In this document: piece by piece, positions 53,443 to 63,241 of the stretch
Numbering within the stretch: position 1 is the first letter of the stretch
Layout of the letters: every line of letters begins with the position of its first letter
The notes under the pieces: model-generated
What the model saw: the letters and a program-made list of their open reading frames with translations, nothing else
What the model was told of the DNA's origin: nothing
The model's database searches: none
From: Pantoea septica
GTDB lineage: Bacteria; Pseudomonadota; Gammaproteobacteria; Enterobacterales; Enterobacteriaceae
DNA: 64,000 bases
Direction of reading: 5' to 3'
NCBI RefSeq assembly: GCF_002095575.1
Contig: NZ_MLJJ01000009.1
Span: 59,858 to 123,857 of the forward strand
Position numbers and translations under genes: made by a program

Positions 53443-54731
53443 GGGCGGGCGCGATGATGAGTCGATCTATCAATGTGCCTCAGGCGCTGCGTGAAACCCT
53501 GCTTGCCGGGCTGATTGCGGTCGTGGTGTTCGGACCGATCGTCGGCGTGGTGCTGAAGGGATACGCCTTCCAGCTCGCCCCGGCGCGCGTGGCGCTGCTG
53601 GTGGCGGTGGTGATGGCGGGGCGGCTGCTGCTCAGCCTCTTTTTGCAGACCGAGCGCGGACGGGGGCTGCTGAGGCGCTTCGAAGGCGCGGACGACGGCG
53701 TTTACGTGCGCGAACCGGGCTATCGCTCGCGGCTGCGCTGGATCCTGCCGCTGCTGCTGGCGGCGGCGCTGCTGTTTCCCTTTCTCTCCAGCAAATACCT
53801 GCTGACCGTGGCGATCCTCGGCTTGATCTATGTACTGCTGGGACTGGGGCTGAATATCGTGGTGGGGCTGGCGGGCCTGCTCGATCTCGGGTACGTGGCG
53901 TTTTACGCCATCGGCGCTTACGGCCTGGCGCTCGGCTATCAGTATCTGGGGCTGGGGTTCTGGAGCATGCTGCCGCTGGCCGCGCTGCTGGCCGCCTTCG
54001 CCGGAGCGCTGCTCGGTTTTCCGGTGCTGCGCATGCACGGCGACTATCTGGCGATCGTCACCCTGGGGTTTGGCGAGATCATCCGCCTGGTGCTAACCAA
54101 CTGGCTGAGTTTTACCGGCGGGCCGAACGGCGTTTCCGTGCCGTCGCCAACTTTTCTCGGTCTGGAGTTTGGTCGGCGCGCGCGCGACGGCGGCGTGCCT
54201 TTTCATGAGTTTTTCCACCTCGACTACAACCCCAATATGAAGTTTATCTTTCTCTACGTGGTGCTGGTCCTGGTGGTGGCGCTGGTGCTGTTTATCAAAC
54301 ATCGCCTGACGCGCATGCCGGTCGGGCGCGCCTGGGAGGCGCTGCGCGAAGATGAGATCGCCTGCCGTGCGATGGGGCTGAACCATGTGCTGGTAAAGCT
54401 GTCGGCCTTTATGCTCGGCGCCTCGACGGCGGGCATCGCGGGCGTCTTTTTCGCCAGCTATCAGGGGTTTGTCAACCCGACCTCGTTCACCTTCTTCGAA
54501 TCGGCGCTGATCCTCGCCATTGTGGTGCTGGGCGGCATGGGCTCGACGCTCGGCGTGGTGCTGGCGGCCTTTGTGCTGACGGTAGCGCCGGAACTGCTAC
54601 GCAGCTTCGCCGAATACCGCGTGCTGCTGTTCGGCATGCTGATGGTAGTGATGATGATCTGGCGGCCGCGCGGCCTGGTGCGCACCAGCCGCGTCGGCGT
54701 CGCGCCGCGTAAAGGAGTGCGCCATGAATGA
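53439..54731 (+). CDS. livM: Branched-chain amino-acid-type ABC permease LivM
   Basis: A 430-aa permease (E. coli LivM 425 aa) with about ten helices. GLNIVVGLAGLLDLGYVAFYAIGAY in two parts and LRMHGDYLAIVTLGFGEIIR are LivM markers, as is AFMLGASTAGIAGVFFA. The ATG overlaps the livH stop; a second ATG five codons on is an alternative. The next gene begins 8 bases before its stop. Confidence 0.88.
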   Translation: MRAGAMMSRSINVPQALRETLLAGLIAVVVFGPIVGVVLKGYAFQLAPARVALLVAVVMAGRLLLSLFLQTERGRGLLRRFEGADDGVYVREPGYRSRLRWILPLLLAAALLFPFLSSKYLLTVAILGLIYVLLGLGLNIVVGLAGLLDLGYVAFYAIGAYGLALGYQYLGLGFWSMLPLAALLAAFAGALLGFPVLRMHGDYLAIVTLGFGEIIRLVLTNWLSFTGGPNGVSVPSPTFLGLEFGRRARDGGVPFHEFFHLDYNPNMKFIFLYVVLVLVVALVLFIKHRLTRMPVGRAWEALREDEIACRAMGLNHVLVKLSAFMLGASTAGIAGVFFASYQGFVNPTSFTFFESALILAIVVLGGMGSTLGVVLAAFVLTVAPELLRSFAEYRVLLFGMLMVVMMIWRPRGLVRTSRVGVAPRKGVRHE

Positions 54732-55591
54732 CGCTATTTTGCAGGTCGATCATCTGATGATGCGCTTCGGCGGCATCAAGGCGCTGAACGACGTCAGCCT
54801 GCGCGTGCAGCGCGGCTCGGTCACCTCGCTGATTGGTCCTAACGGGGCGGGCAAAACCACGGTTTTTAACTGCCTGACCGGCTTCTACCGCGCCAGCGGC
54901 GGCCGCATTTTGCTGAACGCCCAGGCGCGCAGCACCGACGTGATTCAGATCCTCGGCCAGAAAATCCAGCCGCAGGACTGGCTGCGGCCGACGCAGCTGG
55001 GCTCGCGGCTCTGGTACAAGATGTTCGGCGGCGCGCACCTGGTGAACCGCGCCGGGCTGGCGCGCACCTTTCAAAATATCCGCCTGTTCCGCGAAATGTC
55101 GGTGATTGAGAACCTGCTGGTGGCGCAGCATATGCTGGCGAACCGCAACCTGCTGGCGGGCATTTTCAATACCCGCGGCTATCGTGAGGCGGAGAGCCGC
55201 GCGCGCGATCGCGCCTTCTACTGGCTGGAGACGGTGGATCTGACGCCGACGGCCAATCGGCTGGCCGGCACGCTCTCCTATGGCCAGCAGCGGCGGCTGG
55301 AGATAGCGCGCGCCATGTGCACTCAGCCGGAGCTGATTTGCCTCGACGAACCGGCGGCGGGGCTCAATCCCGTCGAGACCGAGGCGCTAAGCGCAATTCT
55401 GCACCGCCTGCGCGCCGATCACCGTATCAGCGTGCTGCTGATCGAGCATGATATGCCGATGGTGATGGCGATCTCCGACCATATCGTGGTGCTCGACCAC
55501 GGTGACGTCATCGCTCAGGGCGCGCCGCGCCAGATTCAGCAGGACCCGCGCGTCATCGCCGCCTATCTTGGCGCAGAGGAGGAAGATCTTA

Positions 55592-55599
<8 letters not shown>
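54724..55599 (+). CDS. livG: Branched-chain amino-acid-type ABC ATPase LivG
   Basis: A 291-aa ABC ATPase. Walker A GPNGAGKTT near residue 39, the characteristic insertion with ARTFQNIRLFREMSV, signature LSYGQQRRLEIARAM and Walker B CLDEPAAGLNP are all in place. AAAGGAG precedes the ATG. The LSYGQQ form of the signature is usual for LivG. The livF start lies 8 bases inside its end. Confidence 0.9.
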
Positions 55600-56341
<742 letters not shown>

Positions 56342-56460
56342 TAATGATTGAAAAGACAGGGAAACGCTTTGCATAAATAGTTAAGCAGACCCATCATTAC
56401 AGCTCCTGTCCAATCTGTTCTGATTTGGTTATTCCCTTGCAAAATCCTGGCGTAGCAGTG

Positions 56461-57879
56461 ATGCAGGCGATAAAGCGCACGGCGTGGTATCCCAAACGCC
56501 GCTTTTATCGCACGCTGTTCTGGCGTGAGATCACGCCACTGGCGGTGCCCATTTTCATCGAAAACCTGTGCGTGATGCTGATGGGCGTATTAAGCACATT
56601 CCTGGTGAGCTGGCTGGGCAAAGAGGCGATGGCGGGCGTGGGGCTGGCGGACAGCTTCAACATTATCATCATCTCTTTCTTCGCCGCCATCGATCTCGGC
56701 ACTACGGTGGTGGTCGCCTTCAGCCTGGCGAAGCGCAACGGCAAGCGCGCCCGCGCCGCCACGCGCCAGTCGCTGGCGCTAATGACGGTGCTGTCGCTGG
56801 TGCTGGTGTTCGCCATTGAGCTCTGGGGCCATCTGATCATCGATCTGATCGCCGGCGGCGCGGAGCCCAAAGTCAAAGAGCTGGCGCTGAGCTACCTGCA
56901 GACCTCGGCGTGGAGCTATCCGGCGGCGGCGATTGCGCTGATCGGCAGCGGCGCGCTGCGCGGGGCGGGAAATACCAAAATCCCGATGCTGATCAACGGC
57001 GGGATGAACATCCTTAATATCGTTATCAGCAGCGTGTTGATTTACGGCGCCTTCTCCTGGGAGGGGCTGGGTTTCGTTGGTGCCGGCCTGGGGCTGACCA
57101 TCTCGCGCTATATCGGCGCAATCGGCGTAATCTACGTGCTGATGATCGGTTTTAACGCCTCGCTGAAAATCAGCCTGCCGAGCTATTTCCGCCGCTGGGA
57201 TTTAAAGATCCTGATGGAGGTGCTGGGCATCGGCGTGCCAGCGAGCATTGAATCGGTGCTCTTCAACGGCGGCAAGCTGCTGACTCAGGTGTTTGTGGCG
57301 GGCATGGGCACCGACGCGATCGCCGGCAATTTTATCGCCTTCTCTATCGCCTCGCTGATCAACCTGCCGGGCAACGCGCTGGGCTCTGCCTCGACCATCA
57401 TCACCGGCACCCGTCTTGGGCGCAACCAGGTCTATCAGGCGGAGCGGCAGATCAGGCACGTTTTCTGGCTGGCGAGCCTCTGCCTGTGCGCGCTGGCGTT
57501 TATGACCGTGCCGCTCTCCGGCGTGCTGGCGCGCTTCTATACCCGCGATCCGGACGTTATCAGCGTGACGCAGCATCTTATCTGGCTCAACGCCGCCTTT
57601 ATGCCGATCTGGGCCGCTTCCTGGGTACTGCCGGCGGGGCTGAAGGGCGCGCGCGACGCGCGCTACACCATGTACGTCTCAATGTTCAGCATGTGGGGCG
57701 CGCGCGTCGTGGTGGGCTATGTGCTGGGCATCATGCTCGGCATGGGCGTGGTCGGCGTCTGGCTCGGCATGTTCCTCGACTGGGCGGTGCGCGGCGCCTG
57801 CTTCTGGTGGCGGCTGAAGAGCGGCAAGTGGCTGGATAATTACCGCAAAATGATGGCAAAGATGGCGAAGCAGCAGTAG
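56461..57879 (+). CDS. yeeO: MATE-family efflux transporter (YeeO-like)
   Basis: A 473-aa multidrug and toxic compound extrusion transporter with about 12 helices. Long segments match E. coli YeeO, for example LFWREITPLAVPIF, TFLVSWLGKEAMAGVGLADSF, GSGALRGAGNTKIP and LNAAFMPIWAASWVLPAGLKG. YeeO of E. coli is reported to export flavins (FMN, FAD) and has been linked to dipeptide efflux. The long E. coli N-terminal extension is missing. The ATG at 56461 is chosen on codon type; a GTG at 56458 and a TTG at 56425 are in frame, and none has a strong ribosome binding site. The location beside asn-tRNA and amn matches E. coli. Confidence 0.85.
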   Translation: MQAIKRTAWYPKRRFYRTLFWREITPLAVPIFIENLCVMLMGVLSTFLVSWLGKEAMAGVGLADSFNIIIISFFAAIDLGTTVVVAFSLAKRNGKRARAATRQSLALMTVLSLVLVFAIELWGHLIIDLIAGGAEPKVKELALSYLQTSAWSYPAAAIALIGSGALRGAGNTKIPMLINGGMNILNIVISSVLIYGAFSWEGLGFVGAGLGLTISRYIGAIGVIYVLMIGFNASLKISLPSYFRRWDLKILMEVLGIGVPASIESVLFNGGKLLTQVFVAGMGTDAIAGNFIAFSIASLINLPGNALGSASTIITGTRLGRNQVYQAERQIRHVFWLASLCLCALAFMTVPLSGVLARFYTRDPDVISVTQHLIWLNAAFMPIWAASWVLPAGLKGARDARYTMYVSMFSMWGARVVVGYVLGIMLGMGVVGVWLGMFLDWAVRGACFWWRLKSGKWLDNYRKMMAKMAKQQ

Positions 57880-57986
57880 CCGTCGCCTGTTTAGCTGTTT
57901 TTCGGCAATAAAACGCAGAAATTAATGGTTCAGCCGCGGCTGCACCGAGGGTTTACTGAGCCTCTCAATAACGGAGGATCAGCCCA

Positions 57987-58157
57987 ATGAAAGCATTACT
58001 GCAGCTATGGAAAAAGCGCGTCGCCGTCTGGCAGGCGCGCAAACGCGATTTGCGCGGCGAGAGTGAATTGAGCCTGGAGCAGGAGTTGCTGCTTCCCATA
58101 AGCCAGCTTTACGGCTTTGAGTACTTTCCCTCCGTGCACCGCTACCATGAAAAATAG
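57987..58157 (+). CDS. Small protein of 56 residues, unknown function
   Basis: An ORF with a well-placed GGAGGA before its ATG and a terminator just behind its TAG. The product is basic in its first 20 residues (MKALLQLWKKRVAVWQ), acidic in the middle (ESELSLEQE) and aromatic at the end (LYGFEYFPSVHRYHEK). It has no signal peptide or membrane helix. The ribosome binding site and terminator argue for a real gene; I do not recognise a family. It stands between the MATE gene and the protease-nuclease gene, separated from the latter by the terminator. Confidence 0.65.
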   Translation: MKALLQLWKKRVAVWQARKRDLRGESELSLEQELLLPISQLYGFEYFPSVHRYHEK

Positions 58158-58183
58158 CGCACCCTGTTATCGCTATCGGCACT

Positions 58184-58214
58184 AAAGCCCGCTCTCGCCC
58201 GGCGGGCTTTTTTT
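58184..58214 (+). terminator. Rho-independent terminator after the 56-aa ORF
   Basis: AAAGCCCGC at 58184-58192 pairs with GCGGGCTTT at 58202-58210; the T-run extends to 58214. It isolates the downstream protease-nuclease gene. Confidence 0.92.
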
Positions 58215-58280
58215 CGCCTGCGGCACAGCCGCAGCGGCTATGGTTAAAAGGGCAGCATGCCTTTTATCCTGGAGAAGCGA

Positions 58281-60083
58281 ATGAGCGAGAAAGAGAGGGC
58301 CGCGCTGATTAGCGCGCGGCTGGCACTGACTGCGCAGCAGCGTGCGCAGACCCGCGGCGCGCTGGCGCAGGGCGTTACGGCGGAGCCGGATCCTGCCCGC
58401 GCGCAGCGCTACGCCTTTCAGCAGCATCTGCGTCAGGGCGTCATTACCGGCAACAGCAACGATCTGCTGCCGGTCGCCTTTTTAGCGCAGGGCCTGGCCT
58501 GCGCGCGCGGCGTGGGGCTGCTGCGCGACGACGGCGTCCCTGCAGGCAGCGCATTTTTAACCCACGGCGGCCTGCTTATCACCAACCATCATCTGCTGCC
58601 AGAGCCGCCTGCGGCAGGCCGTATCACCCTGCAGTTCGGCTGGCGGCGCACCGAGGCGGGCGAGCTGGTGGACGGCGTCACCTGTGGCGTCGATGCCGCG
58701 CGTTTTTTTCTCACCAGCCCCACCGATGAGCTCGACTGCACCCTGATTGCGCTGGGCGAGGTCATCGGCGGAGGCGGCGATACGCCGCAGCCGCTGGCGC
58801 TTAACGATCGCAACGACAAACATGCGCTGGGCATCAGTCTCAATCTTATTCACCATCCGGGCGGCGCGCCGCAGCAGATTACCTTGCGCAACAACACGCT
58901 GCTGGCGCGCCACGCGCAGCTGCTGCACTACGCGGCCGATACCGACGGCGGCTCGTCCGGCGCGCCGGTATTCAACGATGGCTGGCAGCTGGTGGCGCTG
59001 CACCACGGCGGCGTCGAGAGCGACGATGGCTGGGTGAATGAAGGGATTCGCATCAGCGCCATTATCGACTGGCTGAAGGGCGAGCTGCCGCAGCTGCCTG
59101 CGCCGCAGCAGTCGCTGCTGATGCAGGCGCTGACCGCCAGCGACAGCGCGGCTCCGCTGGCCGCCTCCGCCGCGCCGGAGAGCGGCTACGGCAACCGCGA
59201 CGGTTTTCAGCCGGATTTCCTCGAGGGTGCGCCGATCGATCTGGCAGCCATTATCGCGCCGCGCGCCGCCGAGGTGGCGCCGCTGCGCGACGGCCGGCAG
59301 GGCGCAGAAGCGCGGCTCGACTACGAGCACTTCTCTCTGCTGATGAACGCCGAGCGGCGTCTCGCCTTTTTTACCGCCACCAACATCGACGGCGCGCGCT
59401 ATATCGCCATCGATCGCGGCAACGGTCAGCCGTCGCTGCTGGAGGAGGGGGATCGCTGGGTCGACGAAAGCCGTATCGACAGCCGCTACGTCACCGGCCA
59501 GGCCTTTTACAGCGAGTTCAGCCGCTGGTTCGACCGGGGCCATCTCACGCGCCGCAGCGATCCCACCTGGGGCACGGCGGCGGAAGCGGTGCGCGCCAAC
59601 AGAGATACTTTTCACTTTACCAACTGTTCGCCGCAGCATTTCCGCTTCAACCAGAGCCTGCAGTACTGGCAGGGCGTCGAGCGCTATATTCTGGAGTCGG
59701 GCGTGCTGGAGTCCAGGCGAAAAATCAGCGTGCTGACCGGCCCGGTGCTGAACGATCGATGGCGGCAGTATGCGGAATGGCAGGTGCCGCTGATGTTCTG
59801 GAAGGTGGTGCTGCGCATCAACGCGGCGGGCAAGCCGCAGGCAACGGCGCTGCTGGTCAGCCAGGCGGAGCTGCTGGATGAGCCGCGCCGCGTGCTGCCC
59901 CATGCGCAGACGACACCGCGCCCCAACGTTGACGAGTACCGCGTGACGGTCAGCGCGCTGGAGACGCTGACCGGGCTAAACTTCGCCGCTTTTCGCGACT
60001 GGGAGAGCTGGCAGCCGGATGAAACCCTGCTGGCGCAGCCGCTGCCGGCGAAGCTGATTATGCACTGGGAAGATCTGCTTTAG
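58281..60083 (+). CDS. Trypsin-like serine protease fused to DNA/RNA non-specific endonuclease
   Basis: A 600-aa two-enzyme protein. Residues about 60-270 form a chymotrypsin-fold (V8-like) protease: the catalytic His is in LITNHHLLP (His104, or His103), the Asp is Asp152 in DELDCTLIAL and the Ser is Ser226 in GGSSGAPVF. A Pro/Ala/Ser-rich linker (about 270-305) leads to a Serratia-type nuclease (about 345-600) with the DRGH motif at 418-421 (His421 as general base) and TNCSPQ-x5-N with Asn448 and Asn457, followed by the usual Trp and Glu. There is no signal peptide or membrane helix, so it should be cytoplasmic. GGAGAAG precedes the chosen ATG. Terminators on both sides make it a single gene. 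Secreted nucleases of this family normally need export to protect the host, so an intracellular form suggests tight control, possibly by the protease half. A defence or cell-suicide role is inference. Confidence 0.85.
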   Translation: MSEKERAALISARLALTAQQRAQTRGALAQGVTAEPDPARAQRYAFQQHLRQGVITGNSNDLLPVAFLAQGLACARGVGLLRDDGVPAGSAFLTHGGLLITNHHLLPEPPAAGRITLQFGWRRTEAGELVDGVTCGVDAARFFLTSPTDELDCTLIALGEVIGGGGDTPQPLALNDRNDKHALGISLNLIHHPGGAPQQITLRNNTLLARHAQLLHYAADTDGGSSGAPVFNDGWQLVALHHGGVESDDGWVNEGIRISAIIDWLKGELPQLPAPQQSLLMQALTASDSAAPLAASAAPESGYGNRDGFQPDFLEGAPIDLAAIIAPRAAEVAPLRDGRQGAEARLDYEHFSLLMNAERRLAFFTATNIDGARYIAIDRGNGQPSLLEEGDRWVDESRIDSRYVTGQAFYSEFSRWFDRGHLTRRSDPTWGTAAEAVRANRDTFHFTNCSPQHFRFNQSLQYWQGVERYILESGVLESRRKISVLTGPVLNDRWRQYAEWQVPLMFWKVVLRINAAGKPQATALLVSQAELLDEPRRVLPHAQTTPRPNVDEYRVTVSALETLTGLNFAAFRDWESWQPDETLLAQPLPAKLIMHWEDLL

Positions 60084-60104
60084 CCGCTGCGCTTGCCGTG
60101 CCCA

Positions 60105-60139
60105 AAAGCCCGCCCAGCCCCCTCTGTGCGGGCTTTTTT
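60105..60139 (+). terminator. Rho-independent terminator after the protease-nuclease gene
   Basis: AAAGCCCGC at 60105-60113 pairs with GCGGGCTTT at 60128-60136 and a T-run to 60139. The stem sequence equals that of the terminator at 58184-58214. Confidence 0.9.
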
Positions 60140-60294
60140 ACGCTCCATTTACGCTAAAATCGTTGTTCCTTCAAGCCGTTACGCTTAGCACGCAGACTTG
60201 CGATTCTGACATGGCTGCTACACTTAGGGCTCGTGGCTGATAACGATTCAGCTCTACTGACGAGCGTGAAAGAGTCGCTAAAAGGAGAGAACGT

Positions 60295-61152
60295 ATGACA
60301 GATCGTCCCCAGAATCCTCAGCAGGCGCAGCAGCAGGAATGGCCCGGCAGCTTCCTCAAAATGGATCCTAAGCCCGACCACGGTGAAACCAGCTATCAGG
60401 GATCCGGCCGCCTGAAAGGTAAAACCGCCATTATTACCGGCGGCGACTCCGGCATCGGCCGCGCCGTTGCCATCGCCTACGCCCGTGAAGGCGCGGACGT
60501 GGTGATCTCCTACCTGGATGAGCATGAAGACGCGAAAGATACGGCGAAGCTGGTGGAAGAGGCGGGCCAGCAGGCGCTGCTGATCGCCGGCGACGTGACC
60601 GAGGCAGAGCATTGCCGCAGCATCGTGGCGCAGACCGCTGAGCGCTTCGGCAAAATCGACATCGTGGTGAATAACGCCGCTTTCCAGATGACGCGCACGG
60701 CGCTGGATGAGATCAGCGACGACGAGTTCGATCGCACCATGAAAACCAATCTCTACGCCATGTTCTATATCTGCAAGGCGGCGGTGCCGCACATGCCGGC
60801 CGGCGGTTCCATTATCAATACCGCCTCGGTGAATGCCGACCAGCCGAAGCCGAAGCTGCTTCCCTACTCAGCGACAAAAGCCGCTATCGTAAACTTTTCC
60901 GGCGGTCTGGCGGCCCTGCTGGCGGAGAAAGGGATCCGCGCCAACGCAGTCGCACCTGGTCCCATCTGGACGCCGCTGATCCCCGCCACCATGCCGCCGG
61001 AGCAGGTGGAGAGCTTCGGCAGCGAAGTGCCGCTGGAGCGTATGGGTCAGCCTGCCGAGCTGGCGCCGACCTATGTGATGCTGGCCAGCGACGAAGCCAG
61101 CTATATTTCCGGCGCCACCATTGCGGTTACAGGCGGCGTCGCGGTTATCTGA
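60295..61152 (+). CDS. SDR-family oxidoreductase (YghA/general stress protein 39-like)
   Basis: A 285-aa SDR with an N-terminal extension of about 40 residues rich in Gln, Pro and Asp (KMDPKPDHGE), typical of the YghA/GSP39 group. TGGDSGIGRA is the cofactor site near residues 48-57, NNAAF near 124, the catalytic Ser is in NTASVNA near 177 and Tyr-Lys are in YSATKAA near 192. Members are often stress-induced. AAGGAG precedes the ATG. The mannose isomerase-like gene follows after 18 bases. Confidence 0.87.
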   Translation: MTDRPQNPQQAQQQEWPGSFLKMDPKPDHGETSYQGSGRLKGKTAIITGGDSGIGRAVAIAYAREGADVVISYLDEHEDAKDTAKLVEEAGQQALLIAGDVTEAEHCRSIVAQTAERFGKIDIVVNNAAFQMTRTALDEISDDEFDRTMKTNLYAMFYICKAAVPHMPAGGSIINTASVNADQPKPKLLPYSATKAAIVNFSGGLAALLAEKGIRANAVAPGPIWTPLIPATMPPEQVESFGSEVPLERMGQPAELAPTYVMLASDEASYISGATIAVTGGVAVI

Positions 61153-61170
61153 TTTCGTCCAGGAGGAGAG

Positions 61171-62235
61171 ATGAACGCTTATCCTTTAAAGCTGACTACG
61201 CCCCTCGCCACCCATATCTTTGGCGGGCAGCGTATCAGAGAGCAGTCAGGAAAAGCGGGGCTGCCTGAGACGCGCGTGGCGGAGAGCTGGGAAATCAGCG
61301 ATGTGGACGGCATGATCGCCTCCGTCACCAACGGCGAGCTGGCGGGCCAGACGCTGCGCCAGCTTACCGAACGCTATCCCGATGAGATGGTCGCCCCTGG
61401 CTGGCGCGGCCCCTTTTTTCCGCTGCTCAGCAAGTTTATCGACGGAACCGGCATGCTGCCGGTTCATCTGCACGCCAACGACGCGCTGGCGCAAAAGCTT
61501 GAGCAACAGCCGAACGGCAAAAGCGAAGCCTGGCATATCTTATGGGCCGCGCCTGACGCTACCTGTCTGCTGGGCGTGCGCGACGGCGTAGACAACGCCC
61601 GTCTTAAGGCCGCGCTGTTGGCGCAGGATTACGATGCGGTGATGCATCGGGTGCCGGTGAAAGCGGGTGACACTTTTTATGTGCCCGGCGGCATGCTGCA
61701 CAGCTTCGGCCCCGACACCCTGATCTATGAGATTGAGCAGACCTCCAATATCCAGCAGCATGCGATGCCGTGGCGCATGGAGGATGGTTCGCGCCTCTCT
61801 CAGCGCGAGTGGGAAAACAACATCGACGCGCTGCTGCAGGAGCTGCGGCCGGAACTGCGCTGCACGCCCCAGCCTGGACTGGCGCTAGAGGCTAAAGGGC
61901 TGACGCGGCTGTTCTGTTGCGCAGGGCCCTATTTTGCGCTGGAGCGCTGGCGCTTTAGCGAGCCACAGCGGTTCAGCTTCGAGAGCGCGCGTATCCTTTC
62001 TAACCTCGGCGATCCGTTAACGGTCGAGGCGAATGGCGTCAGCGTCGCGCTGGGCCGCGCCGAGTCGCTGCTGCTGCCCGCTGCGCTGGCGGAGGTCACG
62101 CTGCGCGACGCCGGCGAACTGCTGATCGGCTATGTGCCGCATCTGGCGCGCGAGGTCGTCGCGCCGCTGCGGCAGGCAGGCTATAGCGAGGCGGCGATTG
62201 CGCAGCTGGGCGACATTCACGGCACGATGATATAG
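61171..62235 (+). CDS. Class I mannose-6-phosphate isomerase-like protein
   Basis: A 354-aa cupin-fold protein of the type I phosphomannose isomerase family. Metal ligands are visible as His99 and His101 in LPVHLHAND, Glu119 in GKSEAWHIL and His177 in GGMLHSFG. At 354 aa it is shorter than the 391 aa of E. coli ManA and closer to short Firmicutes-type isomerases. It would interconvert mannose 6-phosphate and fructose 6-phosphate; another sugar phosphate is possible. It lies 8 bases before the hydrolase gene and shares a probable operon with the SDR. Confidence 0.82.
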   Translation: MNAYPLKLTTPLATHIFGGQRIREQSGKAGLPETRVAESWEISDVDGMIASVTNGELAGQTLRQLTERYPDEMVAPGWRGPFFPLLSKFIDGTGMLPVHLHANDALAQKLEQQPNGKSEAWHILWAAPDATCLLGVRDGVDNARLKAALLAQDYDAVMHRVPVKAGDTFYVPGGMLHSFGPDTLIYEIEQTSNIQQHAMPWRMEDGSRLSQREWENNIDALLQELRPELRCTPQPGLALEAKGLTRLFCCAGPYFALERWRFSEPQRFSFESARILSNLGDPLTVEANGVSVALGRAESLLLPAALAEVTLRDAGELLIGYVPHLAREVVAPLRQAGYSEAAIAQLGDIHGTMI

Positions 62236-62243
62236 GAGTTTCT

Positions 62244-63005
62244 ATGTTGCCTTACAGCTTGCAGGGAGAGGGCGAGACGACATTTGTGCTGATGCACTAT
62301 CTGGGCGGATCGCACCGCACCTGGTTTCCTGTTCTGCCCTGGCTTGACCGCGCCGCCCGCTGCGTGGCGTTAGATATGCCGGGCTTTGGCGCGGCATCGG
62401 GCATGGAAGATTATGATGTGGCTGCCATGGCGGATCGGGTGGATGAAACCCTTCGCCATCTGCAGCTGGAGAAGGTGATACTCGTCGGCCACTCCATGAC
62501 CGGGAAAGTGGCGCTGGCGCTTGCCGCCCGGCGGCCTGATTATCTTCAGCGGCTGGTGCTGGTGGCCCCATCGCCGCCTGGGCCGCAGCCGATGAGCGAG
62601 CAGGATCGCCAGGCGCAGGCCGCATTTGACGGCTCGCGCCAGCAGGCAGAGACCTTTGTCGACGGCGCCTGCTCCGCGCGCCTGCCGGACGTGCTGCGCG
62701 AGGTGGCGATTGCCGATGCGCAACGCGCCGCGCCGGCCGCTTTTCACGCCTGGGCGCTGCACGGCAGTCGGGAAGATCTGCGCGAGCAGACTGGCCGTCT
62801 TGAGCTGCCCGCCATGATGGTGCTCGGCAGCGAGGACGGCAACGTGCCGGGCGTTGAGGCGCAGCGGGAGGTGATGCGCGCCCATTTGCCGCAGGGGGAG
62901 CTGGCGATCATCGACGGCGCCGGGCATCTGATGCCGATGCAGACGCCGCAGGCGCTGGCTGAGCGGATGCTGGCGTTTGCGCAGCGCGATCTCTGCGCCC
63001 GTTAG
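62244..63005 (+). CDS. Alpha/beta hydrolase
   Basis: A 253-aa alpha/beta-fold hydrolase. The nucleophile Ser84 is in the elbow VGHSMTGKVAL, the acid probably is the Asp in GSEDGNVPG near residue 199, and the His is about residue 228 in DGAGHLMPMQ. The oxyanion region is MHYLGGSHRTW near residue 20. Many family members are esterases or haloperoxidase-like; the substrate is unknown. Last gene before the terminator shared with tRNA-Asn. Confidence 0.84.
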   Translation: MLPYSLQGEGETTFVLMHYLGGSHRTWFPVLPWLDRAARCVALDMPGFGAASGMEDYDVAAMADRVDETLRHLQLEKVILVGHSMTGKVALALAARRPDYLQRLVLVAPSPPGPQPMSEQDRQAQAAFDGSRQQAETFVDGACSARLPDVLREVAIADAQRAAPAAFHAWALHGSREDLREQTGRLELPAMMVLGSEDGNVPGVEAQREVMRAHLPQGELAIIDGAGHLMPMQTPQALAERMLAFAQRDLCAR

Positions 63006-63023
63006 CCGGCCGTTAAAATCAAA

Positions 63024-63058
63024 AAGCCCGCTCAGGTTTCCCTGAGCGGGCTTCTTTA
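63024..63058. terminator. Bidirectional terminator between hydrolase gene and tRNA-Asn
   Basis: A perfect 13-bp stem (AAGCCCGCTCAGG at 63024-63036 with CCTGAGCGGGCTT at 63041-63053). T-rich on the plus strand and, because of the A-run before it, T-rich on the minus strand too, so it can end both converging transcripts. Confidence 0.92.
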
Positions 63059-63062
63059 AATA

Positions 63063-63138
63063 TGGCTCCTCTGACTGGACTCGAACCAGTGACATACGGA
63101 TTAACAGTCCGCCGTTCTACCGACTGAACTACAGAGGA
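63063..63138 (-). tRNA. asnT: tRNA-Asn (anticodon GTT)
   Basis: A 76-base tRNA with encoded CCA. The acceptor stem TCCTCTG pairs with CAGAGGA; the anticodon loop is CTGTTAA (anticodon GTT, Asn) on a CGGA/TCCG stem, and the T-loop GGTTCGAGTCC is standard. The neighbouring mtfA gene on the same strand reproduces the E. coli asnT-mtfA arrangement, which is the basis for the symbol. Asn-tRNA genes are frequent integration sites, but no integrase or 3'-end repeat is seen here. Confidence 0.97.
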
Positions 63139-63241
63139 ATCGTTTCGATGGGGCGCATATTAATGGCCGCGCTCCGGCCTGTCAACAGCGAAAAACACAT
63201 TAGCATTCAACTGGCTAGCTTTGCAGCAAAGCGATCGCGAA

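Noticed and set aside
63063..63241. Genomic island attachment at tRNA-Asn
   Set aside because: No integrase, no repeated tRNA 3' end within the window, and mtfA follows as in E. coli, so there is no sign of an inserted element here.
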